Part shown: piece by piece, positions 53,668 through 62,805 of the stretch
Layout: each line of letters begins with the position of its first letter
Numbering within the stretch: the stretch's first letter is position 1
Assembly (NCBI RefSeq): GCF_014643535.1
Contig: NZ_BMJQ01000019.1
Coordinates: 62,001-126,000, forward strand
Length of the DNA stretch: 64,000 nt
Source: Aliidongia dinghuensis
GTDB lineage: Bacteria; Pseudomonadota; Alphaproteobacteria; ATCC43930; CGMCC-115725
Direction of reading: 5' to 3'
Translations under genes and position numbers: made by a program
Notes under the pieces: generated by a model
Database searches by the model: none
Told to the model about the DNA's origin: nothing
Seen by the model: the letters and a program-made list of their open reading frames with translations, nothing else

Positions 53668-54173
53668 CACTTAGGCTCCTTCCGTGCCAGCACGATGGCG
53701 CCGACCAGGGCCGCCAGCAGAATGACGGAGGCGACTTCAAACGGCAGAAGATAGTCGGCGAACAGCGTCGTGCTGAGCTGCCTGATGTCGCCGGCGGTGC
53801 GCGTGGCAACGGGTTCCGTGACCGAAAAGCGGTCGCTCGAGAGCACCAGCACAAGCATCTCGCCCCCTAGCAGGACGAGCAGCACCAGAGCCGGCAGGTT
53901 ACCGCCCGGCAAGAACCGCTGAAACACCGCTTCGCGCACGTCGATCATCATGATCACGAATAGGAACAAGACCATGATCGCGCCGACATAGACGAAGATC
54001 TGGATGACCGCGAGGAACGGCGCCTCGAGCAGGACGAAGATTCCCGAGATCGGCAGGAAACACGCCATCAGCGCCAATGCGCTGTGGACCGGATTCCGCG
54101 CCAGGACCACGGTCAGCGCCGTGATCACGGAGGCCGCTGCGAACAGAAGGAAGAACCCCTGATCCATCGACAC
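53667..54173 (-). CDS. nuoJ: NADH-quinone oxidoreductase subunit J
   Basis: The 168-residue five-helix protein has NuoJ signatures: VVLARNPVHSALALMACFLPISGIFVLLEAPFLAVIQIFVYVGAIMVLFLFVIMMID and a C-terminal FEVASVILLAALVGAIVL. It is the first gene of the leftward nuo series. The promoter should lie in 54174-54420, where no clear boxes stand out. Confidence 0.94.
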   Translation of the reverse strand: MSMDQGFFLLFAAASVITALTVVLARNPVHSALALMACFLPISGIFVLLEAPFLAVIQIFVYVGAIMVLFLFVIMMIDVREAVFQRFLPGGNLPALVLLVLLGGEMLVLVLSSDRFSVTEPVATRTAGDIRQLSTTLFADYLLPFEVASVILLAALVGAIVLARKEPK

Positions 54174-54807
54174 GACCCTCCGACGCGAAAGGTCCCACGG
54201 AGCGACGCGGCCGAGCGTGGCGTAGCCGCGCAGCTGGGTTGAAAATTGTGCCCCAGTCTCGGTTTTCTCTCAAGATTGTCGTGGCTTGCGGTTTAAGGTC
54301 TGATGGGCGCCTTATGAGACACTCGAGCCGGCCCCAACTGAGGGCCAGGCCGAAATTCCGACCACGACCTTTGTTCCGGCGATCTACGGTGCGGACCCTG
54401 GGCATGTGATGGATCATCGACATTCTGACGAGCGCGGCGCGGCAATCGCGAGAGAGCGCTGGAGCAGCATGCGCTGCTCGACGGGGCCTAGCGTGCCGAT
54501 CTGGCCGGCCATGGGTATCGGGACGTCGCCGCCGTTGAGCGAGGGGCGATGCTACTGGCGGACGGGAAGATCCCGCTCATGGGCGTGGAGGCGATCGACC
54601 AGCCTGGCCAGTGCCAGCCCGTCGTGATCGAGCGAAAGGCCCCGCATAGCGCGAGCCCCGCGAGGCGACGGAACGTGCTCCGGACCGAGGTCGCGAGCTC
54701 AATGGGCAGGCGCTGCGCGGTGCGGTTCACGACCGGGCTGCGGAATTTGAGATCCGCGCCGCTCGCGGACTCCGCCAGTGTCATCCCCCCTCGATGCGGG
54801 TCACCCT
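54174..54807. other. Stretch without convincing genes upstream of nuoJ
   Basis: This 634-bp stretch has no intact gene I can support. Short frames exist on both strands but are broken by stops and shifts. The first 200 bp should contain the nuoJ promoter. Fragments of coding-like sequence on the minus strand (LKFRSPVVNRTAQRLPIEL, later LDRLVDRLHAHERDLPVR-like in another frame) suggest decayed genes of unknown identity. Confidence 0.5.
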
Positions 54808-55020
54808 AGCTGCGCCCGATCGCCATGACGACCCTCGCGGCAATCCTGACGCTCATGTCGCTTGCGCTCAGGTTTGATGAGGGTTCGGCCATACAGCAAC
54901 CCCTCCGCGGTCGCGATCATCGCCGGCCTCGTCCTGCAGTTTCCATTGGCGCTGCTGGTGATGCTAGCGCCGATCGGGTTGGCCGGCCGGGTCGGCACGG
55001 CGAAGCCGCAAGCGGCTTGA
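54808..55020 (+). pseudogene. Remnant of an RND efflux pump C-terminal region, frameshifted
   Basis: The first part reads LRPIAMTTLAAILTLMSLAL then EGSAIQQPL. After a frame change, it continues AVAIIAGLVLQFPLALLVM and stops at 55020. Together these match the conserved C-terminal helices of CusA/CzcA/AcrB-class RND transporters (LRPI.MTTLAAILG.., EGSE.QRPLA..VIGGL). The rest of the pump is missing, so this is a decayed fragment. Confidence 0.6.
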
Positions 55021-55139
55021 CGCAACCGGCGTCACATTACCGATCGCCAATCCGCCGGTCACACTGCGGCAATGTGTCATGGGGCATACTCCAGCACCGC
55101 TTGCAGGCGGCCAGGGGTGAATGCTTTGGGGCACAGGAT

Positions 55140-55874
55140 TTGATCGAACTCGCGGCGCTGCCGGATTACTACAACGACGACTATGTCCTGCTGTCCGACA
55201 TCATGACGCCGGCGGAGAAGACCCAGGCGGAAGTCGCCTATATCAGCCGCATGCTTCAGGTCGGGCTCGGCACCAGAATCCTCGACCTCGGTTGCGGGTA
55301 CGGCCGCATTGCTCATGAGCTTGCGCTGGCCGGCGCGGTCGTCACGGGCATCGACCTCGTGCCAGCGATGATCGAGAAGGCGCGCAGCCGGGCCGAGCGG
55401 GACGGCCTGTCGATCGACTATCGGATCGGAGACATGGTCCGGCTCGTCGGCCTGAGCGGCTTCGATGCCGCCATCATGTGGTTCTTCTCGTTCGGCTACG
55501 GCGACGACCGCAACCACGCGAAAATCCTGAAAGCGGCATGCGGCGCGCTCAAGAAGGGCGGCTTTCTGCTGTTGGACCAATACAATACCCATGTGCTGGC
55601 GGCCGAGAACCATCCGAGCCTCGTGGATCGGGGCGAGAGCCTTGTCATCCACAAACCGGTCCCCGATCTCGAAGCTGGCCGCTGGGGCGTGGAGCGCGTC
55701 GTCGTCAAGGATGGGACCATCCATCGGTCGCGATTCTCCTGCCGCTGCTACACGCCGCCGGAGCTTCGGGCCATGTGCCTGGCCGCGGGGTTCCGAGACG
55801 TCCGGTTCGTGAGCGAAGAGTCGAATGAATACCTGCCAGCGAGCCGCAAGCTCGTCGCGATCGCGCTGAAATGA
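55140..55874 (+). CDS. Class I SAM-dependent methyltransferase
   Basis: The roughly 244-residue protein has the SAM-binding motif I ILDLGCGYGRIAHELA, the acidic loop VTGIDLVPAMIEKARSRAE, motif GDMVRL and a strand GGFLLLDQYN. It belongs to the methyltransf_11/25 type; substrate unknown. The start is unclear: no ATG lies in frame before 55203, TTG 55140 or TTG 55101 are candidates, and an ATG at 55121 with AGGGGTGA upstream is in a different frame. A frameshift near the 5' end is therefore possible. It stands alone among decayed sequences. Confidence 0.75.
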   Translation: MIELAALPDYYNDDYVLLSDIMTPAEKTQAEVAYISRMLQVGLGTRILDLGCGYGRIAHELALAGAVVTGIDLVPAMIEKARSRAERDGLSIDYRIGDMVRLVGLSGFDAAIMWFFSFGYGDDRNHAKILKAACGALKKGGFLLLDQYNTHVLAAENHPSLVDRGESLVIHKPVPDLEAGRWGVERVVVKDGTIHRSRFSCRCYTPPELRAMCLAAGFRDVRFVSEESNEYLPASRKLVAIALK

Positions 55875-56383
55875 GGGCCTGACCGGTCGCCGGCCAACAT
55901 TCATTTTTGGTCATCTTCCCGGCTTCTCGCCCGAACTTAACGCAGCCGTCAAATCCCAGCGGCAAAATGGTTGCTGACCCGGCTCAATCTGACCGATCCG
56001 GGCTCCATGATTTTGACGCCATGGGGCGACCTTCTGCTCGACGATCAGGGCGACGGGGGAAGAACAAGCCTCGTGACGCTCGGCGTTCGCAAACTCGGAG
56101 CTGGAAGCGGAACGGCCGCTTTCGCGAAGAGTGCTGCTGCGGCTAAGCGACCATGATGGGCGCGAAGCCGCCATGGTCCCCCGAACGACGAACGTCAGGA
56201 CAGCACCACTCAAGGTGCTGAAGGAAGGGCAATGCCGTCAACAATGCCGCTGGGCCGACTTGTTGCAGGCCCGGCACCCGAACGCGGTTCTGTCCGGAGC
56301 TGCCGGGCGGCGCCGGCCGCATCGGCGCGCATTCCCGATTTGTCTCCTAAACGTGGTTTTCTGCCCGCTCTACGGCGTCACCC
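55875..56383 (+). pseudogene. Gene-poor spacer with a possible PhoX/DUF839 remnant
   Basis: No intact gene is evident in this 509-bp stretch. A plus-strand frame at 55971-56156 reads LTDPGSMILTPWGDLLLDDQ then GDGGRTSLVTLGV. This resembles the ...NLAVSPWGDLLLCEDG... core of PhoX-like (DUF839) alkaline phosphatases but lacks both ends. I rate this as a weak remnant. The last 100 bp before the monooxygenase stop show no clear terminator. Confidence 0.3.
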
Positions 56384-57706
56384 CTACCCATGCGATCGCA
56401 CGTGCCGATTCTCCGGCCGCGTCAGCCCCAGATGGTCGCGCAGCGTCGAGCCCGTGTAGTCGGTGCGGAACAGCCCGCGTTCCTGCAGGATCGGCACGAC
56501 CAGGTCGACGAAATCGTCGAGCCCGCCCGGGAAATAGGGCGGCATGATGTTGAAGCCGTCGGCGGCACCGCCGACGAACCAGGCCTCGAGCTGGTCGGCA
56601 ATCCGCTCGGGCGTGCCGCGCACCATCCAATGGCCGCGCGCGCTCGCCACGATCGCGACCAGCTCGCCCAAGGTCAGGTTTTCGCGCCGCGCCAGATCCG
56701 CCAGCAGCTTCGACCGGCTCCGGAGCTGGTCCGACAGGGGCAGCTCGGGCACCGGCCCGTCCATCGGATAGCCCGAGATATCGTGGCCGAGCCGTTCCGA
56801 GACGAGTGCCAGCGAGGCTGCCGGATCGGCCCAGCTCTGCAGCAGCTTGAGCTTGTCGAGCGCCTCCTGCTCGGTCCGGCCGATGACCGGGAACACGCCC
56901 GGCATGACATGAAGCTGGTCCGACCGCCGGCCATAGCGTGGCAGGCGCGCCTTGAGCCCGTCGTAGAACGCCTTCGCCTCCTCGAGGTCCGCCTGGGCCG
57001 TGAACACCACGTCGGCGGTCTCGGCCGCGAGCTCCTGGCCGGGATCGGACGAGCCGGCCTGGATGATGATCGGATGGCCCTGCGGCGGGCGCGAGCTGTT
57101 GAGCGGGCCCTTGACCGAGAAATACTTGCCCTCGTGCTCGAGCAGATGGAGCTTGCTCGGGTCGAAATAGGCGCCGGTCGACTTGTCCATGACGAAGGCG
57201 CCGTCCTCCCAGCTGTCCCACAGTCCCTTGGCGATCTCGACGAACTCGCGGGCGATGGCATAGCGCTCGTCGTGCTCCGGATGGGCGCCGCGCGAGAAGT
57301 TCGCCGCCGACCGGGCATAGGAAGTCGTGACCACGTTCCAGCCGGCCCGGCCCTGGCTCAGATGGTCGAGCGAGGAGAAGGCGCGCGCGACATGGAACGG
57401 CTCGCCATAGGTTGTCGACACGGTCGCGGCGAGGCCGATGCGGCTGGTGCTCATGGCGAGGGCCGCGAGCAGCGTCATCGGCTCGAACCGGGCGACCATC
57501 GAAGGGTGCGCGTCCTTCCCCGTGGTGAGCCCGTCGGCCAGGAAGAACAGGTCGAACTTGCCGCGCTCGGCCGTCGCGGCGATGCGCTTAATGAGATCGA
57601 GATTCTCGCTGCCGGCTTCGGCGTCCGGCAGCCGCCAGCCGGCCACGTGGTGCCCGGCCGCCTGGACGAAGACGCCGAGATGCATTTGCCGCTTGGGTTC
57701 GGTCAT
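56384..57706 (-). CDS. LLM-class flavin-dependent monooxygenase (NtaA/SnaA/DszA family)
   Basis: The 440-residue protein shows this family's pattern: an N-terminal GVFVQAAGHHVAGWR, FDLFFLADG, MSTSRIGLAATVSTTYGEPFHVARAFSSLDHLSQGRAGWNVVTT, FSVKGPLNSSRPPQGHPIIIQAGSSDPG and C-terminal ADGFNIMPPYFPGGLDDFV. Such two-component enzymes use reduced FMN to attack organosulfur compounds, aminopolycarboxylates or similar substrates. It follows the importer and ATPase-PrpD gene by 16 bp, so it likely acts on the imported compound. The flavin reductase partner is not in the window. Confidence 0.92.
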   Translation of the reverse strand: MTEPKRQMHLGVFVQAAGHHVAGWRLPDAEAGSENLDLIKRIAATAERGKFDLFFLADGLTTGKDAHPSMVARFEPMTLLAALAMSTSRIGLAATVSTTYGEPFHVARAFSSLDHLSQGRAGWNVVTTSYARSAANFSRGAHPEHDERYAIAREFVEIAKGLWDSWEDGAFVMDKSTGAYFDPSKLHLLEHEGKYFSVKGPLNSSRPPQGHPIIIQAGSSDPGQELAAETADVVFTAQADLEEAKAFYDGLKARLPRYGRRSDQLHVMPGVFPVIGRTEQEALDKLKLLQSWADPAASLALVSERLGHDISGYPMDGPVPELPLSDQLRSRSKLLADLARRENLTLGELVAIVASARGHWMVRGTPERIADQLEAWFVGGAADGFNIMPPYFPGGLDDFVDLVVPILQERGLFRTDYTGSTLRDHLGLTRPENRHVRSHG

Positions 57707-57722
57707 GGATCGCTTCGCTTTC

Positions 57723-59882
57723 TCAGAGGGAAGGCACGGTGTTCAGCAGGGAGATCAACGTCCGGAGATCGTCCGTTGACCGCATGGTCCGCACCAGGTC
57801 GGGCAGCCGCTCGAGTGCCGGATCGCCGCCAACCGCATCGCGGAACTTGGCCCGCAGGTCCTGCGCGCCCCGGATCGAGGCGACCCGACGCACGCGGCGC
57901 GTGCCGTCGGTGAGATCGATCTCGACCACGCTGAAGCGGGTCGCGGGATCGTTCGACATGCGCGGCGCCGTCTCGTCGTGCCGGCGCTCGACCCGCGCAA
58001 GAAGCGCCTGGACATCGGGGCGGACAGGCTGGTCGTCAAAGGTCTCGACGCCGAGCTTGCCGTCAATGAGGGCCGAGGCCACGACATACTCGACGCTGAA
58101 CCGGCCATCGACGCCGGTCGTGGGCTCGCGCACGGTCAGTGCCGCGTCGCCGCCCGGCGGGAAGGTCACGGTGATCCGCTCGATCGCCGGCACGTCGATC
58201 GGCGCCTCGGCCAGGAGGTCGAGTGTCGCCTCGGCCGCGCAATGGGTCGCCGTGCAGCAGGCGAATTCCTTGAAGATGAGGCCCGGTTTCAGGATCTGCC
58301 ACGGCGCGCCCCAATCGGCGACTGCCCGTTCCGGCGCCTCGGCACCGGCGCCGAACACGGACAGGAAATCGATCGGCCCGTCGAGGATGCCGGCGGTCCC
58401 GGCGAGCCCGGCTTCGGCCAAAAGTGCTGCGGTCAGGCCGGCGCGCGCCGCGAGCCCGGCGTGGAGCGGCTTCGCATCTGTGCCGAATTGGGCGCGCAGG
58501 CCGGCCGACTGGGTCGCTGCCAAGCCCAGCGCCACGGCGATGCGCTGCTCGCCCAGGCCGAGCAGCCGGGCGGCCGCCGCGGCCGCGGCGATGGTGCCGA
58601 GCGTCGCCGTGCTGTGGAATCCCAACTCGTAGTGCCGGCTGCCGAGCGCCAGGCCCAGCCGCGCCATGGTTTCGAGCCCGACCAGATAGGCCGCGAGGAA
58701 GTCGGTGGCACTGGCGTTCGTCCGGGGGACGATCGCCAGCAGCGCCGGCAGGATCACCGTGCTGGGGTGCCCGCGCACGCTCGCGTGTACGTCGTCATAG
58801 TCGAGCGCGTGGCCGGCATGGCCGTTGACCAGCGCCGCCGTCGCGGCGTCGACGCGCTCCGGCCGGCCGATCAGCGCGGCCTCGCCCTGGCCCGCCAGCG
58901 GCGCGAAGGTGCGCCAGACGGTTGCCGTGCCGGCATCGCAGGCGCCGGGGAAGGCGCAGGCGAGGAAGTCGAGCACGGCGTCGCGCGCTGCCTCGGTCGC
59001 CTCGACCGAGGCAGTCGGATCGGCAGTCGCAATGAGCCGCGCCAAGCGGGCAGTGAGGGTCATGGGCGGGGTGCTTTCGTTCGCGACGGCTGGTGCCGGC
59101 ATCGCGCCGGCGTCCAGCTCCTTGATGCCCAGCCCTTTGATAAAGGCGCGGGTGCGCGGGCTGGCAGGGTTGTGGAAGATCGAGCGTGCCGAGCCGCGCT
59201 CGACGATTTCGCCATGCTCGGTGAAGACGATCTCGTGACTCACCTCCTCCGCGAAACGCATCTCGTGGGTGACGAGGATACAGGTCAGGCCGTCCTTGAC
59301 CAGATCCCGGATGACCGCCAGCACCTCGCCCACCGTTTCCGGATCGAGCGCCGACGTCACCTCATCGAACAGCACGAGCTCCGGCCGCATGGCGAGCGCC
59401 CGGGCGATGGCGACGCGCTGCTGCTGGCCGCCCGAAAGCTGGCCCGGATAGGCGTGTTCCTTGCCGGTGAGCCGCACACGGTCGATGAGCGCGCGGGCTC
59501 GTGCCTCGGCGTCGGCCTTCCGCTCGCCCAGGATCCGGACCGGCGCGATCGTGATGTTGTCGAGCACGGAAAGATGCGGGAACAGGTTGTACTGCTGGAA
59601 CACGAAGCCGATGCGCTTCCTGAGCGCCACCCGCTCCGCCTCCGTCTTCAAGCCGTGCACCGCGGTTTCGCCGACGAAGATCCGGCCGCGCTCCGGCACG
59701 GCCAAACCATTGATTGTCCTGAGGATCGTCGATTTGCCCGAGCCGGACGGCCCGATGATCGACACGACCGCGCCGCGGCGCACGTCGAGCGTGATGCCAT
59801 TCAGGATCTTGTGGGCACCGTAGGACAGGTGCACGTCCTCGAGGCTGACGAGCGGCGCGTCGACGGCGGCGGCTTGCGACAT
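57723..59882 (-). CDS. Fusion: amino-acid-type ABC ATPase (GlnQ-like) joined to MmgE/PrpD-family enzyme
   Basis: One 719-codon frame carries two proteins normally separate. Residues 1-255 form a GlnQ-type ATPase: Walker A GPSGSGKST (44-52), signature LSGGQQQRVA (149-158), Walker B LVLFDEVTSALD (169-180) and GLGIKELDAG. Residues 274-719 match MmgE/PrpD (2-methylcitrate dehydratase/immune-responsive-gene-1 family): ALVNGHAGHALDYDDVH, HPSTVILPALLA, GTDAKPLHAGLAARAGLTAALLA and the KEFACCTATHC region. An internal ATG at 59063 with a weak GAAAG upstream could give the second domain separately. The ATPase serves the two upstream permeases. Confidence 0.88.
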   Translation of the reverse strand: MSQAAAVDAPLVSLEDVHLSYGAHKILNGITLDVRRGAVVSIIGPSGSGKSTILRTINGLAVPERGRIFVGETAVHGLKTEAERVALRKRIGFVFQQYNLFPHLSVLDNITIAPVRILGERKADAEARARALIDRVRLTGKEHAYPGQLSGGQQQRVAIARALAMRPELVLFDEVTSALDPETVGEVLAVIRDLVKDGLTCILVTHEMRFAEEVSHEIVFTEHGEIVERGSARSIFHNPASPRTRAFIKGLGIKELDAGAMPAPAVANESTPPMTLTARLARLIATADPTASVEATEAARDAVLDFLACAFPGACDAGTATVWRTFAPLAGQGEAALIGRPERVDAATAALVNGHAGHALDYDDVHASVRGHPSTVILPALLAIVPRTNASATDFLAAYLVGLETMARLGLALGSRHYELGFHSTATLGTIAAAAAAARLLGLGEQRIAVALGLAATQSAGLRAQFGTDAKPLHAGLAARAGLTAALLAEAGLAGTAGILDGPIDFLSVFGAGAEAPERAVADWGAPWQILKPGLIFKEFACCTATHCAAEATLDLLAEAPIDVPAIERITVTFPPGGDAALTVREPTTGVDGRFSVEYVVASALIDGKLGVETFDDQPVRPDVQALLARVERRHDETAPRMSNDPATRFSVVEIDLTDGTRRVRRVASIRGAQDLRAKFRDAVGGDPALERLPDLVRTMRSTDDLRTLISLLNTVPSL

Positions 59883-59907
59883 GGGCGATGGGTTCCCTTA
59901 CGGCCGG

Positions 59908-60705
59908 TCAGCGACGGTCCAGCCGGCGTTCGAGCCAGCGGACGAAGCGCGCGATCGGGTAGCAATAGACGAAGAACCAGCCAAGCACGGCGAGATAGAC
60001 CGCAACGGTGAAATCCATGCGCTGGACCGCCGTCGTCGCCTCGGTCGCGGCCTCGAGCAGGTCGTGCACGCCGACCAGCGAGGCGAGCGTGGTCGCCATG
60101 GCGATGGTCGAATAGAGGTTCATCCAGGGCGGCAGCGCGCGCTTCGCGCATTGCGGCAGGATGATCCAGCGGAAACTCTGGGACCGGGTGAAGGCGAGCG
60201 ACGCCGCCGCATCCCACTGCGCTGACGGGATCGACTGGATGGCACCGCGCAGCAGCTCCGCCACCTGGGACGCCGCCGGCAGCGCCAGGCCGATCATCGC
60301 CTTCGCCCAATCCGGAAAGGCGATGTGCCAGGGGCCGAGGCTGATCTCGAACGGAAAGACGTAGGTGGTCGCGAACAGCACGACCAGGATCGGCGCGTTG
60401 CGGAACACCGTCACGAAGCCCTCGGCCGGCAGCCGCAGCGCCACCCAGGACGAGAGCTCCATCAGTGCGAGCGCCGTGCCCGCCGCGGTGCCGAGGCCAA
60501 CGGCGCCGAGGCTGATCGCCACGTTGAGCGCGAAGCCCATGGCCAGGTGCGGCAGCCATTGCAGCATGAGGCTAAGCAGCGCCGGCATCTCCAGCCCGGC
60601 CACCCATGCGGCACTCGCGGCGAGCACAACGCCCGCGACGACCGCGAGCCTCCCGGTGGGCAGGCGGCGGGGGCGCGGCAGCGCGCCCGCCTCTTCAAAC
60701 GCCAT
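59908..60705 (-). CDS. Polar amino-acid ABC transporter permease
   Basis: The 265-residue permease has the HisM/GlnP pattern: NVAISLGAVGLGTAAGTALALMELS, FVTVFRNAPILVVLFATTYVFPF, and the EAA loop AQWDAAASLAFTRSQSFRWIILPQCAKRALPPWMN. It overlaps the partner permease by 11 bases and precedes the ATPase-PrpD gene by 25 bp. Confidence 0.93.
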   Translation of the reverse strand: MAFEEAGALPRPRRLPTGRLAVVAGVVLAASAAWVAGLEMPALLSLMLQWLPHLAMGFALNVAISLGAVGLGTAAGTALALMELSSWVALRLPAEGFVTVFRNAPILVVLFATTYVFPFEISLGPWHIAFPDWAKAMIGLALPAASQVAELLRGAIQSIPSAQWDAAASLAFTRSQSFRWIILPQCAKRALPPWMNLYSTIAMATTLASLVGVHDLLEAATEATTAVQRMDFTVAVYLAVLGWFFVYCYPIARFVRWLERRLDRR

Positions 60706-61438
60706 GGCCGGGGATCCTGACGCGCGCCTCGAGCCAGCGGCCGGCGCGCGACACGATGAAATTAAGCGCGCCGAACAGGAGCAGGATGAACAGCATCAGC
60801 TCGACTACATTGTCGTGCTGCGTCCAGATCATGATCGAGGCGTAGGTGATATCGCCGACGGCGATGGCCGAGCCGATCGCGGTCAGCTTGATCAGGTTGA
60901 CCAGATTGTTGACAAGCGCCGGCAGCGCCACGCGGAACGCGATCGGCAGCTCGATGCGCCACAGGACCTGGGCCCGGCCGAACCCCAGCGCCCTCGCCGC
61001 CTCCCGGGTCGGCTCGGGCACTGCCTCGACACCGGCGCGCAGCGCCTCCGCATGAAAGGCGCCGATATGAAGCGCTATCACCAGCACGCACCAGAAGAAG
61101 GGCGTCAGCGGATTATGCTCGGCACCGCCCAGTGCGGCGCTCACCAGCATGTTGAGGGCCAGGAACGCGCAATCGAGCTGGACGAGCGTCGGCGTCGAAC
61201 GGGTCAGCTCGATGAAGGCGCGGCTTGGGCCGGCAAGCCAGTACCATGGCGAGCGCAGCGCCAGGACCAGGACGAGCCCGGCCGCGAGGCTCGCGGGAAT
61301 CGTCACGGCCGCGAGCTCGAGCGTCGTCCGGATGCCGTCGAGCCACATGCCGCGCTCGTAGGCGCTGGCGAGGAACGAGAAATTGAATCCCAGGCTTCGG
61401 GCAGCCGCGACGAAGCTCTTGATGAGCGCCTCGATCAT
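60695..61438 (-). CDS. Polar amino-acid ABC transporter permease (partner)
   Basis: The 247-residue permease has the His/Glu/Gln/Arg-opine family pattern: IRTTLELAAVTIPASLAAGLVLVLALRS, FIELTRSTPTLVQL, and the coupling loop EPTREAARALGFGRAQVLWRIELPIAFRVALPALVNN. ATG 61438 begins MIEALIKSF, 19 bases after the binding-protein stop. It completes a two-permease importer. Confidence 0.93.
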   Translation of the reverse strand: MIEALIKSFVAAARSLGFNFSFLASAYERGMWLDGIRTTLELAAVTIPASLAAGLVLVLALRSPWYWLAGPSRAFIELTRSTPTLVQLDCAFLALNMLVSAALGGAEHNPLTPFFWCVLVIALHIGAFHAEALRAGVEAVPEPTREAARALGFGRAQVLWRIELPIAFRVALPALVNNLVNLIKLTAIGSAIAVGDITYASIMIWTQHDNVVELMLFILLLFGALNFIVSRAGRWLEARVRIPGHGV

Positions 61439-61457
61439 CGGACGACGCCCGAGGACA

Positions 61458-62312
61458 TCACGGCGCCGCCTTGAGCTTGGCCTCCAGCGCCAGCACGTAG
61501 GAGCTGACAGCAAGCTTGTTCTTGCGCGCCGTCTCGACCAGCCAGCCGCTGCGGTAGAGGTCCTTCATGATGCCGTCGAGCCGTGCCGCCGTGTCGGTTT
61601 CGCCCTTGCGCAGCCAGATGACCGAATCGGACGGGATGAGCTCATCGTCGAACGGGACCTCGTAATCCTTCCACTCGTCCGGATGGTCGGCGACCATCAG
61701 CTTGACGGTGGCGCCGGTATGGACGGCGGCGACGCAATTGCCGCCCTTGAGGGCCAGGAGCGATTCCGACTGGCTCGGATAGCCCTTCGGCAGGGCGCCG
61801 TAGGTCTCGGCCAACGGTGCCGTATAGTTGCTGCCCTGGGACACGCAGACCGGCTTGCCCTTGAGGTCGGCCCAGCTCTTGATACCGCTCGCCTTGCGCA
61901 CGACCGCGGCACCGCCGCTCTGTTCGTAGGGGGTCGGCACAAAGGTCAGGATCTCGGCCCGCTCCTCGGTCCATTGCATGTTCGCCAGCAGAAAATCGAC
62001 TTTGCCCTGCTGCAGGAACGGCACGCGGTTGGGCGGCGTCACCGTGACGGTCTCAAGCTTCACGCCCAGCTGATGGGCGATCTCCTCTGCCAGATCGAGA
62101 TTGAATCCGACCTGCTGATGCGTTGAGGGATCGATGAAGCCGTAGGGCGGACCGGACAGGATCACGCCGGCGACGATCACGCCGCGCGTCTTGACCTTGT
62201 CGAGCGTCGCGTCGGCCCGCGCCTGCGATAGGGACGCATCCAACAGGGACAGGGCCGCCAGCCAGGCCAGGGCACAGAGCGACCACCTGGCCGCGTGTTC
62301 GCCGATCCGCAT
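61458..62312 (-). CDS. Periplasmic amino-acid-type solute-binding protein (SBP family 3)
   Basis: The 284-residue protein has a Sec-type signal (WSLCALAWLAALSLLDASLSQARA) and the family-3 pattern: LDKVKTRGVIVAGVILSGPPYGFIDPSTHQQVGFNLDLAEEIAHQLGVKLETVTVTPPNRVPFLQQGKVDFLLANM, then the TPYEQSGGAAVVRKAS hinge. It is the first gene of the import operon. An AT-rich region (62395-62480) just upstream is where a promoter would be expected. Confidence 0.92.
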   Translation of the reverse strand: MRIGEHAARWSLCALAWLAALSLLDASLSQARADATLDKVKTRGVIVAGVILSGPPYGFIDPSTHQQVGFNLDLAEEIAHQLGVKLETVTVTPPNRVPFLQQGKVDFLLANMQWTEERAEILTFVPTPYEQSGGAAVVRKASGIKSWADLKGKPVCVSQGSNYTAPLAETYGALPKGYPSQSESLLALKGGNCVAAVHTGATVKLMVADHPDEWKDYEVPFDDELIPSDSVIWLRKGETDTAARLDGIMKDLYRSGWLVETARKNKLAVSSYVLALEAKLKAAP

Positions 62313-62805
62313 CCGCTTAGCGCTCCATCAAAGCAGCCTGCCCCCGCAGCACCGCACATCTTCAATGGGGCGGAACGCTAAGCCCCGCTCATTCACTCAT
62401 AAAATGTAAATCTCGCATAGCTCCATCCACATAAAATTTGTGAATTCTAAGTTTTAACGTGATTACAACGTATTTTAGGCCTTGCTCGGAATTTTGTGCG
62501 ACATCGATGAAATCGATCGTCATTTCCTCGAGATCCAGCTTCGTCGAGGCGTTCGAGGCTGTGCGAACTTATCTGTCTCGGTTCAGGGGGCCACCCCAAA
62601 AGGATCGAACGGCGCGTCCGTGATGAGGCCCATTAGCGAGCATGCGCTACGAACTAAGCTTGGCAGGTCACACGCGGGGTCCAGCGGCGGGGATTGGCCG
62701 TGAGCCGCCGGTCTTCTTTGGAAGCATATGGCCCCCGCCCGGTTGCAATCGGGCGGGGGCCATGTACATCACGCAGGTCATCAGCGCGACGCTCTCAGGA
62801 AGTGG
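62313..62805. other. Spacer holding the import-operon promoter region and a hairpin
   Basis: This 493-bp stretch has no supportable gene. Positions 62395-62480 are much richer in A and T than the surroundings and should contain the promoter of the leftward import operon, but no clear -35/-10 pair stands out. A strong GC hairpin lies at 62728-62763. Confidence 0.5.
62728..62763 (-). terminator. Strong GC-rich hairpin downstream of the phosphoesterase gene
   Basis: A perfect 14-bp stem (ATGGCCCCCGCCCG and its complement) closes an eight-base loop, 42 bp past the phosphoesterase stop in its direction of transcription. No run of U follows, so it is terminator-like rather than a textbook intrinsic terminator. 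It may also stabilise transcript ends. Confidence 0.6.

Noticed and set aside
54488..54784. Minus-strand frame (LKFRSPVVNRTAQRLPIEL...) as a gene
   Set aside because: No start signal or recognisable fold, and the coding-like pattern shifts frame within 200 bases; treated as decayed sequence.
55907..56213. Overlapping short frames on both strands as small genes
   Set aside because: No ribosome-binding sites or conserved patterns apart from a weak PhoX-like stretch.
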